DNA of 64,000 nucleotides, taken from the NCBI RefSeq assembly GCF_040703035.1, contig NZ_CP159996.1, forward strand, positions 1,274,001 to 1,338,000, read 5' to 3'. The notes under the pieces are model-generated. The model made no database searches, had not been told where the DNA came from, and was given only the letters and a program-made list of their open reading frames with translations. This stretch comes from Terribacillus aidingensis. GTDB taxonomy: Bacteria > Bacillota > Bacilli > Bacillales > Amphibacillaceae. Positions 46,089 through 54,624 of the stretch are shown here, piece by piece. The translations under genes were made by a program, and so were the position numbers. Every line of letters begins with the position of its first letter. Position 1 is the stretch's first letter.

Positions 46089-47443
46089 CGATGCTATTTT
46101 CAAGTGATTTCCTATATGATGTATTCCCTGATGCTACGAAACAGCAGGAATTCACGATTGCTGAAGTGAATACCGACAGCAGGAAAGAAGCTCCAAACAG
46201 TTTATTTGTCCCGATTAGAGGAGAACGCTTCGATGCGCATGCTTTTATTGAGCAGGCAGTAGCGCAGGGGGCAGTCGCCTCTTTATGGGATAGATCATTA
46301 CCTATACCGGAAGCTGCTTCTAGTATTGTGCTGTTCTTGGTTGATGATACGCTGGAAGCATTGCAAAGACTAGCTAAAGCACATCGCGAAGCAATTGATC
46401 CGATTGTTGTCGGCATCACCGGTTCAAACGGTAAAACGACTACAAAAGATTTAGTTACCAGCGTGTTAAAAGAGAAATATGAAGTGCTGGCGACCAAAGG
46501 GAACCTGAATAATCATATAGGATTGCCGCTCACTGTTTTATCTATGCAGCCTTCCTGTGAAGTGCTTGTTTTAGAAATGGGTATGAGTAACTTCGGTGAA
46601 ATCGAGCTGTTGTCGCATATCGCACAGCCGGATTATGCAATCATCACAAATATCGGGGAGTCGCATATCGAATTCCTTGGATCAAGGGAAGGTATTGCCA
46701 AGGCAAAGAGTGAGATTACAGCCGGTTTAGCTGAAGATGGCGTGTTGATCATTGATGGAGATGAGCCTCTGCTTGCATTCCATCATGATAAGAAAACAAC
46801 AATCACGTGTGGCTTTGAAGATCATAATAAGCAGCAGCTCAAGATTGAGAAGACACTTGATGCAGCCACTGCTTTTTCGGTAAACGGTGAAAATTACACA
46901 TTTTCTTTGCTTGGCGCGCATAATGTACGGAATGCAGGCTATGCGATCGTACTAGGAAGAGAGCTGGGTGTCAGTCAGCAGCTTATCCAGCAAGCGTTGC
47001 ATACTCCATCAATGACAGGAATGCGGATGGAGCAGCTTGCCGGGAAGAATGGAAGTAAAATCATCAACGATGCATATAACGCTTCTCCGACATCGATGAA
47101 AGCAGCAATTCAGACAGTACAGAGTCTGCCTTTTGCCAGACGTATTCTCGTGCTAGGCGATATCTATGAAATAGGGGATGAATCCAAAAGCTATCATCGG
47201 CAGATTGCAGAAGCTATCACCTCCGATACTACGCATGTATTTACGGTCGGTGAGGATTCGGATGAAATTACTGATGCATTAAAAGGTACATCAATTACAG
47301 CTGTTCACTTCACAGACAAGGATTCTTTGGCTGAAACAGTCCTGCAATTGCTGCAGCCTGATACAATCGTCCTGCTGAAAGCATCACGGGGTATGAAACT
47401 GGAATCCATACTTGACACAATCGCTGTTATGGAAGAGAATTAA
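46085..47443 (+). CDS. murF: UDP-MurNAc-tripeptide:D-Ala-D-Ala ligase
   Basis: A 452-residue Mur ligase that adds D-Ala-D-Ala to complete the pentapeptide precursor. The ATP loop GITGSNGKTTTKD, ATKGNLNNHIGLPLT, EMGMSNFGEI and the C-terminal NDAYNASPTSM block are diagnostic. Its ATG overlaps the murE stop (ATGA), indicating translational coupling. Confidence 0.95.
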   Translation: MTMLFSSDFLYDVFPDATKQQEFTIAEVNTDSRKEAPNSLFVPIRGERFDAHAFIEQAVAQGAVASLWDRSLPIPEAASSIVLFLVDDTLEALQRLAKAHREAIDPIVVGITGSNGKTTTKDLVTSVLKEKYEVLATKGNLNNHIGLPLTVLSMQPSCEVLVLEMGMSNFGEIELLSHIAQPDYAIITNIGESHIEFLGSREGIAKAKSEITAGLAEDGVLIIDGDEPLLAFHHDKKTTITCGFEDHNKQQLKIEKTLDAATAFSVNGENYTFSLLGAHNVRNAGYAIVLGRELGVSQQLIQQALHTPSMTGMRMEQLAGKNGSKIINDAYNASPTSMKAAIQTVQSLPFARRILVLGDIYEIGDESKSYHRQIAEAITSDTTHVFTVGEDSDEITDALKGTSITAVHFTDKDSLAETVLQLLQPDTIVLLKASRGMKLESILDTIAVMEEN

Positions 47444-47522
47444 TAGCTGGTAATCAGAAACATGGCGTCACTGGCGCCAGTAATACACTGGACGGGTGCT
47501 TTTTTAAAGGAGGAAAACATCA

Positions 47523-48503
47523 ATGAACGTGGCACTATTACTTGTGACAATTGCAGTAGCATTCATCGTCACCGTCCTTATTTCTCCAATAATCATACCA
47601 TTTCTACGTAGGTTGAAATTTGGTCAGAGTATTCGTGAGGAAGGACCAAAATCCCATATGAAAAAGTCGGGTACACCGACAATGGGCGGCGTGATGATCA
47701 TGATCAGCATTGTCGTATCTACATGGATCATGCATGCAATAGGCAATATCCATATTAGCCTGGAAACGTGGCTGCTATTATTCGTATTGATCGGATACGG
47801 CTTGCTCGGATTCCTGGATGACTACATCAAAGTAGCAATGAAACGAAACCTTGGATTAACATCCAAGCAGAAAATGATTGGTCAGATCATAATCGCTATC
47901 GTTTTTTACGCACTGCTTCGATTTAATGATTTCGGTACGTACATACAGATTCCGGGAACATCGATTCAGTGGGACCTCGGATGGGGTTATTTCTTCTTGA
48001 TTCTTGTTATGCTTGTCGGCGCATCCAATGCCGTCAATTTGACTGACGGACTGGATGGTCTCTTGGCAGGTACTGCTGCGATTGCGTTCGGAGCATTCGC
48101 TGTGGTGGCGTACTATGACGTCCAACAAACACAAATTACTGTATTCTCTTTGGCAGTAGTCGGGGCTTTGCTAGGATTCCTTGTATTCAATGCGCATCCT
48201 GCGAAGGTATTTATGGGAGACACCGGATCACTGGGACTTGGCGGCGCAATTGCAGCTGTTGCCATACTCACTAAAATGGAGATTCTGCTGATTGTCATCG
48301 GCGGTGTCTTCGTTATCGAGACACTTTCCGTAATGATCCAGGTCATTTCCTTCAAGACGACTGGAAAACGGGTATTCAAGATGAGCCCGCTTCACCATCA
48401 CTATGAACTGTCCGGTTGGTCGGAATGGCGTGTAGTAACGACATTTTGGGCTGTAGGACTATTATTCGCTGTCATCGGTGTCTACATGAAGGTGGGATTA
48501 TGA
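47523..48503 (+). CDS. mraY: Phospho-MurNAc-pentapeptide transferase MraY
   Basis: A 326-residue integral membrane enzyme with ten helices that forms lipid I. Seen are [10 protein letters not shown], the LDDYIKV aspartate pair, NLTDGLDGL and [10 protein letters not shown] strong AAAGGAGG precedes the ATG at 47523. The 79-base gap after murF holds a 12-bp palindrome and a T-run that might be a weak attenuator. Confidence 0.96.
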   Translation: MNVALLLVTIAVAFIVTVLISPIIIPFLRRLKFGQSIREEGPKSHMKKSGTPTMGGVMIMISIVVSTWIMHAIGNIHISLETWLLLFVLIGYGLLGFLDDYIKVAMKRNLGLTSKQKMIGQIIIAIVFYALLRFNDFGTYIQIPGTSIQWDLGWGYFFLILVMLVGASNAVNLTDGLDGLLAGTAAIAFGAFAVVAYYDVQQTQITVFSLAVVGALLGFLVFNAHPAKVFMGDTGSLGLGGAIAAVAILTKMEILLIVIGGVFVIETLSVMIQVISFKTTGKRVFKMSPLHHHYELSGWSEWRVVTTFWAVGLLFAVIGVYMKVGL

Positions 48504-49855
48504 TGAGTGATTTTGAAACCAAATTCCCATATCAAAACGTGCTTGTACTTGGCTTGGCAAAGAGTGGATTTGCTGCTGCCAGCACATTGCTTGCCCACGG
48601 ACGCAACGTTCGGGTAAGTGATCTGAATACAACCAATCAAGAAGAACTTGTCCAAATCCTCGAGCAAAAAGGTGCACAAGTGAGGCTTGGTGTGCAAGAA
48701 GTAGAACTTTTGGAAGATATTGATGTTTTGATTAAGAATCCAGGAATTCGTTATGAGAATGTGATAGTACAAACAGCAATGGAAAGAAATATTCCAGTAC
48801 TGACGGAAGTCGAACTTGCTGGTTTGCTTCACAAGGGTACTCTGATTGGTATTACCGGATCAAACGGTAAGACTACAACGACAACACTTGCTTATGAGAT
48901 GCTCAAAGAGAGCCAGGTAAGTACGTTTGTTGCTGGTAATATCGGTACAGCCGCGTCCGAAGTTGCCGACAGGACGACAGAAGATGACCGGCTTGTTTTG
49001 GAGCTTTCATCTTTCCAGCTTCAAGGTATCGATCAGTTCCGTCCGAACATAAGTGTTATGCTGAACATTTTTGAAGCACATTTGGATTATCACCATTCTC
49101 TTGAAAATTATGAACAAGCGAAAGCTAATATTTTCCGTAATCAAGATGCAACTGACTATCTTGTTTATAATGCGGAGGATGAGCGGCTTCGTGATATCGT
49201 CAAAAATGCGAAAGCAACCCTTGTTCCTTTTTCAGGTTCCAGAAAGCTGGAAGATGGTGCATGGTATGATGATACACATGTGTATTTCAAGGACGAACCG
49301 ATAGCAGCATTAAAAGATATCCTGCTTGTCGGAGGCCATCAGCTGGAGAATATACTCGCTGCTTTAGCAGCTGCTAAGCTAGCCGGAGCGACTAACGAAG
49401 GTATTCAGCAAGTATTGAAGACTTTTTCAGGTGTTGAGCATCGGCTGCAGTATATAAAGCACATTAATGGCCGTGCATTCTATAATGACTCAAAAGCTAC
49501 CAATATTTTGGCAACCTCAAAAGCATTGTCATCATTCGATCAGCCGACAATCCTGCTTGCAGGAGGCTTGGATCGCGGTAACACGTTTGAGACTCTTGTC
49601 CCATTCATGGAACATGTAAGAGCATTGATCGTGTTCGGTGAAACAGCTGAAAAATTGCGAGAGACTGCCTATATGGCCGGGATTGAACTAATTGAACATG
49701 CGAAGGATGTCAAAGAGGCAGCTGAAATTGCTTATCGCATCTCTCAGAGCGGCGATGTAATCCTTCTGTCTCCAGCATGTGCAAGCTGGGATCAGTACCG
49801 GACATTTGAAGAAAGAGGAGACATGTTTGTAGAAGCGGTGCATACATTAGAGTAG
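48503..49855 (+). CDS. murD: UDP-MurNAc-L-alanine:D-glutamate ligase
   Basis: A 450-residue Mur ligase adding D-glutamate. N-terminal VLVLGLAKSGFAAAS, the ATP loop ITGSNGKTTTTT, NIFEAHLDYH and NDSKATN are all present. Two adjacent ATGs (48500, 48503) are possible; the second has the better distance from AAGGTGG and overlaps the mraY stop, so translation is coupled. The open frame extends back into mraY but is not used. Confidence 0.95.
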   Translation: MSDFETKFPYQNVLVLGLAKSGFAAASTLLAHGRNVRVSDLNTTNQEELVQILEQKGAQVRLGVQEVELLEDIDVLIKNPGIRYENVIVQTAMERNIPVLTEVELAGLLHKGTLIGITGSNGKTTTTTLAYEMLKESQVSTFVAGNIGTAASEVADRTTEDDRLVLELSSFQLQGIDQFRPNISVMLNIFEAHLDYHHSLENYEQAKANIFRNQDATDYLVYNAEDERLRDIVKNAKATLVPFSGSRKLEDGAWYDDTHVYFKDEPIAALKDILLVGGHQLENILAALAAAKLAGATNEGIQQVLKTFSGVEHRLQYIKHINGRAFYNDSKATNILATSKALSSFDQPTILLAGGLDRGNTFETLVPFMEHVRALIVFGETAEKLRETAYMAGIELIEHAKDVKEAAEIAYRISQSGDVILLSPACASWDQYRTFEERGDMFVEAVHTLE

Positions 49856-49926
49856 GGGCTTGTCCTGCTCAGCCGCTTCGCTGCATGCGGACCCCCAATT
49901 CCAATCCAAGGAAATGGGGTTTTTCT

Positions 49927-51030
49927 TTGCGTAAATCTAATCTCCCGAAGACGGACTGGCTATTGCTCTTCTCTATCGGAGGCCTGCTGACAATCGGTAT
50001 CATCATGGTGTATAGTGCTTCTGCTGTATGGGCGGAATATAAATTTGACGATAGCTTCTTTTTTGCCAAGCGGCAGCTATTGTTCGCCGGTGTTGGATTA
50101 GGGGCTATGCTGGTCATTTCCAGATTGCATTATGAGATTTGGCGGAAATATGCGAAGGTTTTACTGTTGATTTGCTTTATTTTGCTTATTGCCGTCTTGA
50201 TTCCCGGAGTCGGATTGGTCCGTGGTGGTGCAAGAAGCTGGATCGGGGTAGGGGCCTTCAGTATCCAGCCTTCTGAATTCACAAAGCTGGGCTTGATCAT
50301 CTATTTAGCTGTTTATCTTTCAGCCAAGCAGAAATATATAACTTCCTTGAAGCAAGGATTTCTGCCTTCACTCTTGCTCGTTTTTACAGCTTTCGGAATG
50401 ATTATGCTCCAGCCGGATCTTGGAACAGGTGTTGTTCTAGTTCTTACTTGTATGGTGATGATTTTAGTTAGCGGAGCCAGAATCTCCCACTTCGTCGGTC
50501 TCGGTATTTTAGGACTAGGTGCTTTCGCAGCGCTCATTTTGTCTGCGCCATATCGTATACAGCGCATTACCGCTTTCCTTGATCCTTGGGAGGATCCATT
50601 AGGGGAAGGATTCCAGATAATCCAATCTCTTTATGCAATCGGTCCAGGTGGATTGATGGGGCTCGGCTTAGGCAACAGTCTTCAAAAATTCTTCTATCTT
50701 CCGGAGCCGCAGACGGATTTCATTTTTGCCATTCTGGCAGAAGAGCTTGGCTTCATCGGAGGTGCTGGCGTTATGCTTCTCTTCCTGCTGTTTCTGTGGC
50801 GAGGCATTCAAGTAGCTCTTCGCGCGCCTGATGGCTTTAGCAGTCTGCTGGCATTAGGCATCACTGGTATGATAGCTATCCAATGTATGATTAATATCAG
50901 TGTTGTAATAGGTTTGATTCCGGTTACTGGTATTACACTGCCGTTTTTAAGCTATGGAGGATCATCGCTTACACTTACGCTGAGCTCTGTTGGTATCCTT
51001 CTGAATGTCAGCAGGTATAGCAAACTCTGA
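49927..51030 (+). CDS. spoVE: Stage V sporulation protein E (SEDS polymerase)
   Basis: A 367-residue SEDS-family protein with about ten membrane helices. It is closely collinear with B. subtilis SpoVE (MVYSASAVWAEYKFDDSFFF, RSWIGVGAFSIQPSEF, KFFYLPEPQTDFIFAI, GITLPFLSYGGSS). SpoVE polymerises cortex glycan with SpoVD and is placed in the outer forespore membrane. The start is the TTG at 49927, giving the family length; the in-frame ATG at 49885 is less fitting. In B. subtilis murG and murB follow; here they do not. Confidence 0.93.
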   Translation: MRKSNLPKTDWLLLFSIGGLLTIGIIMVYSASAVWAEYKFDDSFFFAKRQLLFAGVGLGAMLVISRLHYEIWRKYAKVLLLICFILLIAVLIPGVGLVRGGARSWIGVGAFSIQPSEFTKLGLIIYLAVYLSAKQKYITSLKQGFLPSLLLVFTAFGMIMLQPDLGTGVVLVLTCMVMILVSGARISHFVGLGILGLGAFAALILSAPYRIQRITAFLDPWEDPLGEGFQIIQSLYAIGPGGLMGLGLGNSLQKFFYLPEPQTDFIFAILAEELGFIGGAGVMLLFLLFLWRGIQVALRAPDGFSSLLALGITGMIAIQCMINISVVIGLIPVTGITLPFLSYGGSSLTLTLSSVGILLNVSRYSKL

Positions 51031-51135
51031 AGAATTCGACGATCACTAGACTAATGAACAAGTTAGATTCGATATGCACCGATAAAAAGATGGATTTGAA
51101 AAAGTAATATATTAAAAATTTTTAGATAATTCCTA

Positions 51136-51164
51136 TTGACTTTTTTTAGCAACGCCCGTATCAT
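51136..51164 (+). promoter_or_regulatory. Sigma-A promoter of the S-box operon
   Basis: TTGACT (51136-51141), a 17-base spacer and TATCAT (51159-51164), about 20 bases before the riboswitch aptamer. The rest of the 350-base gap (51031-51380) is taken by the riboswitch and its terminator. Confidence 0.78.
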
Positions 51165-51184
51165 TATAAACAATTTCATACAGT

Positions 51185-51289
51185 TCTTATCAAGAGAAGC
51201 CGAGGGACTGGCCCGATGAAGCTTCAGCAACCTCTGACTAAGTCAGAAAGGTGCTAAATCCAGCAAGATTAATTTCTTGGAAGATAAGA
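51185..51289 (+). ncRNA. SAM-I (S-box) riboswitch aptamer
   Basis: The S-box consensus is clear: P1 (cttatc / gataag), agagaagccgagggactggc, ccgatgaagcttcagcaacc, a P3 hairpin (tctgac / gtcaga), aaaggtgctaaatccagcaa and a P4 hairpin before the closing P1 strand. It senses S-adenosylmethionine and promotes termination when SAM (methionine) is plentiful, so the genes downstream are expected to be expressed in methionine or sulfur limitation. Confidence 0.95.
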
Positions 51290-51306
51290 GTGCGGGCGAT
51301 TATATC

Positions 51307-51341
51307 AAGCTCTCTTTTCTTCGGAAAAGAGAGCTTTTTTT
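51307..51341 (+). terminator. Riboswitch-controlled terminator
   Basis: Stem aagctctcttttc / gaaaagagagctt with loop TTCG, followed by eight T. It is the expression platform of the S-box leader, 40 bases before the first gene. Confidence 0.9.
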
Positions 51342-51380
51342 CGTTTAGTCACTCTACTACAGAAAAAGGAGAAATGAAAA

Positions 51381-51932
51381 TTGACTGACATTATTATTTT
51401 ATCAGGAAGCCCGTCCAAACATTCCAGATCTCAGCTGGCTGCTAACTATGCAGGTAAACTGGCTGAAGAGCAAGGTTTCACCGTCAAGGAAATCAGCGTT
51501 ACCGATTTTGCGCCGGAGGATTTGATTTATGCAAGATTCGACAGCCCTGCAATTGTGCAGGCGGGTCATGCTGTCAGCGGCGCGAAAGGATTAATCATTG
51601 CATCGCCTGTATATAAAGCAGCATATACAGGCGTGTTGAAAGCATTGCTTGATTTATTGCCTCAAGATGCATTTAAGCACAAACCCGTACTTCCGATCAT
51701 GACAGGAGGCAGCCCAGCTCATCTGTTAGCGATTGATTATGCGTTAAAGCCCTTGATCGCGAATCTTAAGGGAGAGCCTTTACAGGGAGTATATTTGTGC
51801 GATCACCATATCAACAAGGAGAACCCTGATCAACCAGTGGCAGATGCAGAAACAGGTATAAGGATTAACACGCAAGCCAATCAGCTTGTTGAGGCTATTC
51901 GCCGAAATCACTCTATCAGTATCGCAAAGTAA
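51381..51932 (+). CDS. ssuE: NADPH-dependent FMN reductase, SsuE type
   Basis: A 183-residue flavodoxin-like reductase that supplies reduced FMN to two-component monooxygenases. The N-terminal SGSPSKHSRS loop binds flavin phosphate. FAPEDLIYARFDSPA and SPVYKAAYTGVLKALLDLLP, followed by TGGSPAHLLAIDYALKP, are close to E. coli SsuE, which serves alkanesulfonate monooxygenase. The TTG start follows AAAGGAGA. It is the first gene behind the S-box riboswitch and probably reduces FMN for the two flavin enzymes encoded downstream. Confidence 0.9.
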   Translation: MTDIIILSGSPSKHSRSQLAANYAGKLAEEQGFTVKEISVTDFAPEDLIYARFDSPAIVQAGHAVSGAKGLIIASPVYKAAYTGVLKALLDLLPQDAFKHKPVLPIMTGGSPAHLLAIDYALKPLIANLKGEPLQGVYLCDHHINKENPDQPVADAETGIRINTQANQLVEAIRRNHSISIAK

Positions 51933-51944
51933 AGGAGGGAAGTA

Positions 51945-53210
51945 ATGAAAGCAACGAAAACGTTGTTCGGTATACCAGTTCAAGTCATTGGCGGTTTGCT
52001 TGCGATTTTGTTATTCATGACTGGGGATGGCATCGAACAGGCATTCCTGTCTAAGTATGTCGTCGACATTGGCTTCACTACCAATCAGTCAGCTATTATG
52101 TTCAGTGCTTATGGGATTGTGCTTACACTGGCTTCCTGGCTGGCTGGTGTTCTAGGAGAAGTCATCGGACCTCGAAAAACGATGCTGATTGGGCTTGTGA
52201 CGTGGGTTGTTTTTGAAATCGGCTTTCTGTATCTGGGGCTTTACATGGAAAGCTTTTCAATGATGGTGCTTATGTACGGATTGCGCGGTTTTGGCTACCC
52301 GCTGTTTGCTTTTGCTTTTATTGTCTGGATTGCCTACCGTACGGAAAAGCAAAAGCTTGCAACAGCAATGGGATGGTTCTTCTTTATGTTTGCTGGGGGA
52401 ATTGGTTTTCTTGGCTCCTATTATCCGAGTATTTTACTGCCATACATCGGTGAAATGGCCACATTGTGGAGCTCGCTTATTTGGATTATCCTTGGTGGAA
52501 TTTTAGGTGTCGCACTAGTAGATGACAAAGATCGCCAGGGAGTCAGGATTCAGGATCAAAGCCGGGGAAATAAATGGGCAGAGGCACTTAAAGGAATCAC
52601 GATTCTTTGGGAGAGCCCTCGCGTTGCTGCTGGAGGTCTGCTTCGGACAATCAATACAGCAGGATGGTATGGTTTCGTAGTTGTGATGCCTGGATTTTTC
52701 ACGAGTTTCCTGGATATTTCGACGAGTCAGTGGCTCCAGCTTTGGGCAATTCAGTCCATCAGCAATATGGCGGCTGGGGTGTTGTTTGGAATGATAGGTG
52801 ACCGAATCGGCTGGGTCAAGGTAGTCCGTTGGTTTGGCTGTGTGGGAGCAGCTGTTTGTTCTTTGCTTTACTACTATATCCCGGCAGCATTCGGAGCAAA
52901 TATCCCGCTGCTTGTGCTGAACGCGGTTCTTTTCGGTGCTGCAATAGCAGCTTTTGTTCCGCTGTCTGCTATATTGCCGACGCTTGCTCCAGCCAACCGC
53001 GGTGCAGCGATCTCGGTACTTAATTTAGGTGCTGGAGCCAGTCAGTTTCTGGGACCGGTGCTTGTCGGAGTACTGAATAACTACTTAGGAATCATCGGTG
53101 TGGTATGGGGATTTGCCATTTTATATGCACTTAGTTTTCTGTTAACACCATTTCTAATCCCTGCTTCGAAAGCACAAATACATGCCTCAGAAGAGCTTGC
53201 TGTCAGATAA
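51945..53210 (+). CDS. MFS transporter (RbtT/DalT/CsbX-like) of the S-box operon
   Basis: A 421-residue major facilitator with about twelve membrane segments. The TM1 segment with MTGDGIEQAFLSKYVVDIGF, the intracellular loop GEVIGPRKT and the YGLRGFGYPLFAFAF helix resemble the RbtT/DalT/CsbX branch, whose known members carry polyols. In this operon, between an SsuE reductase and two sulfur-type monooxygenases, it more likely imports (or exports) an organosulfur compound; that is an inference. AAAGGAGGG precedes the ATG, 12 bases after ssuE. Confidence 0.83.
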   Translation: MKATKTLFGIPVQVIGGLLAILLFMTGDGIEQAFLSKYVVDIGFTTNQSAIMFSAYGIVLTLASWLAGVLGEVIGPRKTMLIGLVTWVVFEIGFLYLGLYMESFSMMVLMYGLRGFGYPLFAFAFIVWIAYRTEKQKLATAMGWFFFMFAGGIGFLGSYYPSILLPYIGEMATLWSSLIWIILGGILGVALVDDKDRQGVRIQDQSRGNKWAEALKGITILWESPRVAAGGLLRTINTAGWYGFVVVMPGFFTSFLDISTSQWLQLWAIQSISNMAAGVLFGMIGDRIGWVKVVRWFGCVGAAVCSLLYYYIPAAFGANIPLLVLNAVLFGAAIAAFVPLSAILPTLAPANRGAAISVLNLGAGASQFLGPVLVGVLNNYLGIIGVVWGFAILYALSFLLTPFLIPASKAQIHASEELAVR

Positions 53211-53228
53211 CTAAAGGAGGATTTTCAA

Positions 53229-54620
53229 ATGACAAACAAACGGATCTTTTTGAACGCTTTTGATATGAATTGCGTTGGACATCAATCACCTGGGTTATGG
53301 ACACATCCCGATGATCAGGCACATCGTTACAAGGACTTGGAGTATTGGACAGAGCTTGCGCAGCTATTGGAGCGTGGGCGGTTTGATGCGTTGTTTTTAG
53401 CAGATGTACTTGGAACATATGATGTGTTTCAAAACTCCCGGGATGGAGCAGTCCGTCAAGCAGCACAAGTGCCGGTAAATGATCCGCTGCTTGTCGTGCC
53501 GGCGATGGCCCAAGTCACAAAGCATCTGGGTTTTGGTGTCACGGCATCTGTTACGTATGAGCACCCATACAGCTTTGCGCGTCGTGTATCTACTCTGGAT
53601 CATTTGACGAAAGGCCGTGTCGGCTGGAATATTGTTACCTCCTATTTAGAAAGTGCAGCTAGAAACCTTGGTTTGGATACGCAAGTCAAACATGACGAGC
53701 GTTATAACATTGCAGAGGAATACGTAGAAGTCTGCTATAAGCTTTGGGAGGGTAGTTGGGAAGACGATGCAGTTGTTCGTGATACAGAGAGAAAAGTGTA
53801 CACTGACCCAGAAAAGGTGCATGATATTCACCACAATGGTACCTATTATACTGTGCCGGGAGCACATCTGTCCGAACCTTCTCCACAGCGGACGCCAGTG
53901 CTTTTCCAGGCGGGATCATCGTCTAAGGGCCGATCATTTGCTGCTAAGCATGCCGAATGTGTCTTTATAAGCACCCCCACAGTTACTGTGACAAAAAGCT
54001 ATGTAGACAAGCTGCGAGAAGAAGCGAAGCGCCAAGGACGTGACCCCGAAGAGATAAAAGTGATGAGTCTCTTTACTCCGATAGTGGCCGAAACAGAAGA
54101 AGCTGCACAGGAAAAACTGGCAGAATATCGAAGTCATGCAAGCTATGAAGGAGGTCTGGTACTGCTGGGTGGATGGACCGGCATTGATTTTTCCGAATAT
54201 GATCCGGACGAAGAGCTTCGTTTTGTTGAGAATGAAGCGATCCATTCAGCCGTGGAGACGTTCACGAAGATTGATCCGAATAAAAAATGGACTGTCCGTG
54301 AAGTGGCCGAATTTGTAGGGGTAGGAGGAATTGGTCCGGTAGTCGCCGGAACACCGGTCCAAGTGGCCGATGCAATGGAAGAGTGGATTGAACAGACTGG
54401 CGTCGATGGGTTTAATATAGCATACGCAGTGACTCCTGGAACCTTTAAAGATCTTGCTGATTATGTGGTGCCGATTTTGCAGGAGCGGGGCAGAATCAGA
54501 AAGGATTATGAAGGCGATACATTACGCGAGAATTTAAGCGGAAATAAGAGACTGCCAGTTCATCATCCAGCACGTCAGATCGGGCGGGCAGTTCAAGAAC
54601 AAGGAAAGCAAACGGTGTAA
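53229..54620 (+). CDS. FMNH2-dependent monooxygenase, NtaA/SnaA/DszA/DmoA family
   Basis: A 463-residue member of the bacterial luciferase-like superfamily, nitrilotriacetate/DszA branch. Typical blocks are RFDALFLADVLGTYDVF, the YEHPYSFARRVSTLDHLTKG loop, RVGWNIVTS, HDERYNIAEEY and PVLFQAGSSSKGRSFAAKHAE. The N-terminal NAFDMNCVGHQSPGLW is close to what I recall of dimethylsulfide monooxygenase DmoA. It should use FMNH2 from the SsuE-like reductase and oxygen to cleave a C-S (or C-N) bond. The true substrate is not visible; a thioether or sulfone fits the S-box control. AAAGGAGG precedes the ATG. Confidence 0.85.
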   Translation: MTNKRIFLNAFDMNCVGHQSPGLWTHPDDQAHRYKDLEYWTELAQLLERGRFDALFLADVLGTYDVFQNSRDGAVRQAAQVPVNDPLLVVPAMAQVTKHLGFGVTASVTYEHPYSFARRVSTLDHLTKGRVGWNIVTSYLESAARNLGLDTQVKHDERYNIAEEYVEVCYKLWEGSWEDDAVVRDTERKVYTDPEKVHDIHHNGTYYTVPGAHLSEPSPQRTPVLFQAGSSSKGRSFAAKHAECVFISTPTVTVTKSYVDKLREEAKRQGRDPEEIKVMSLFTPIVAETEEAAQEKLAEYRSHASYEGGLVLLGGWTGIDFSEYDPDEELRFVENEAIHSAVETFTKIDPNKKWTVREVAEFVGVGGIGPVVAGTPVQVADAMEEWIEQTGVDGFNIAYAVTPGTFKDLADYVVPILQERGRIRKDYEGDTLRENLSGNKRLPVHHPARQIGRAVQEQGKQTV

Positions 54621-54624
54621 AGTC

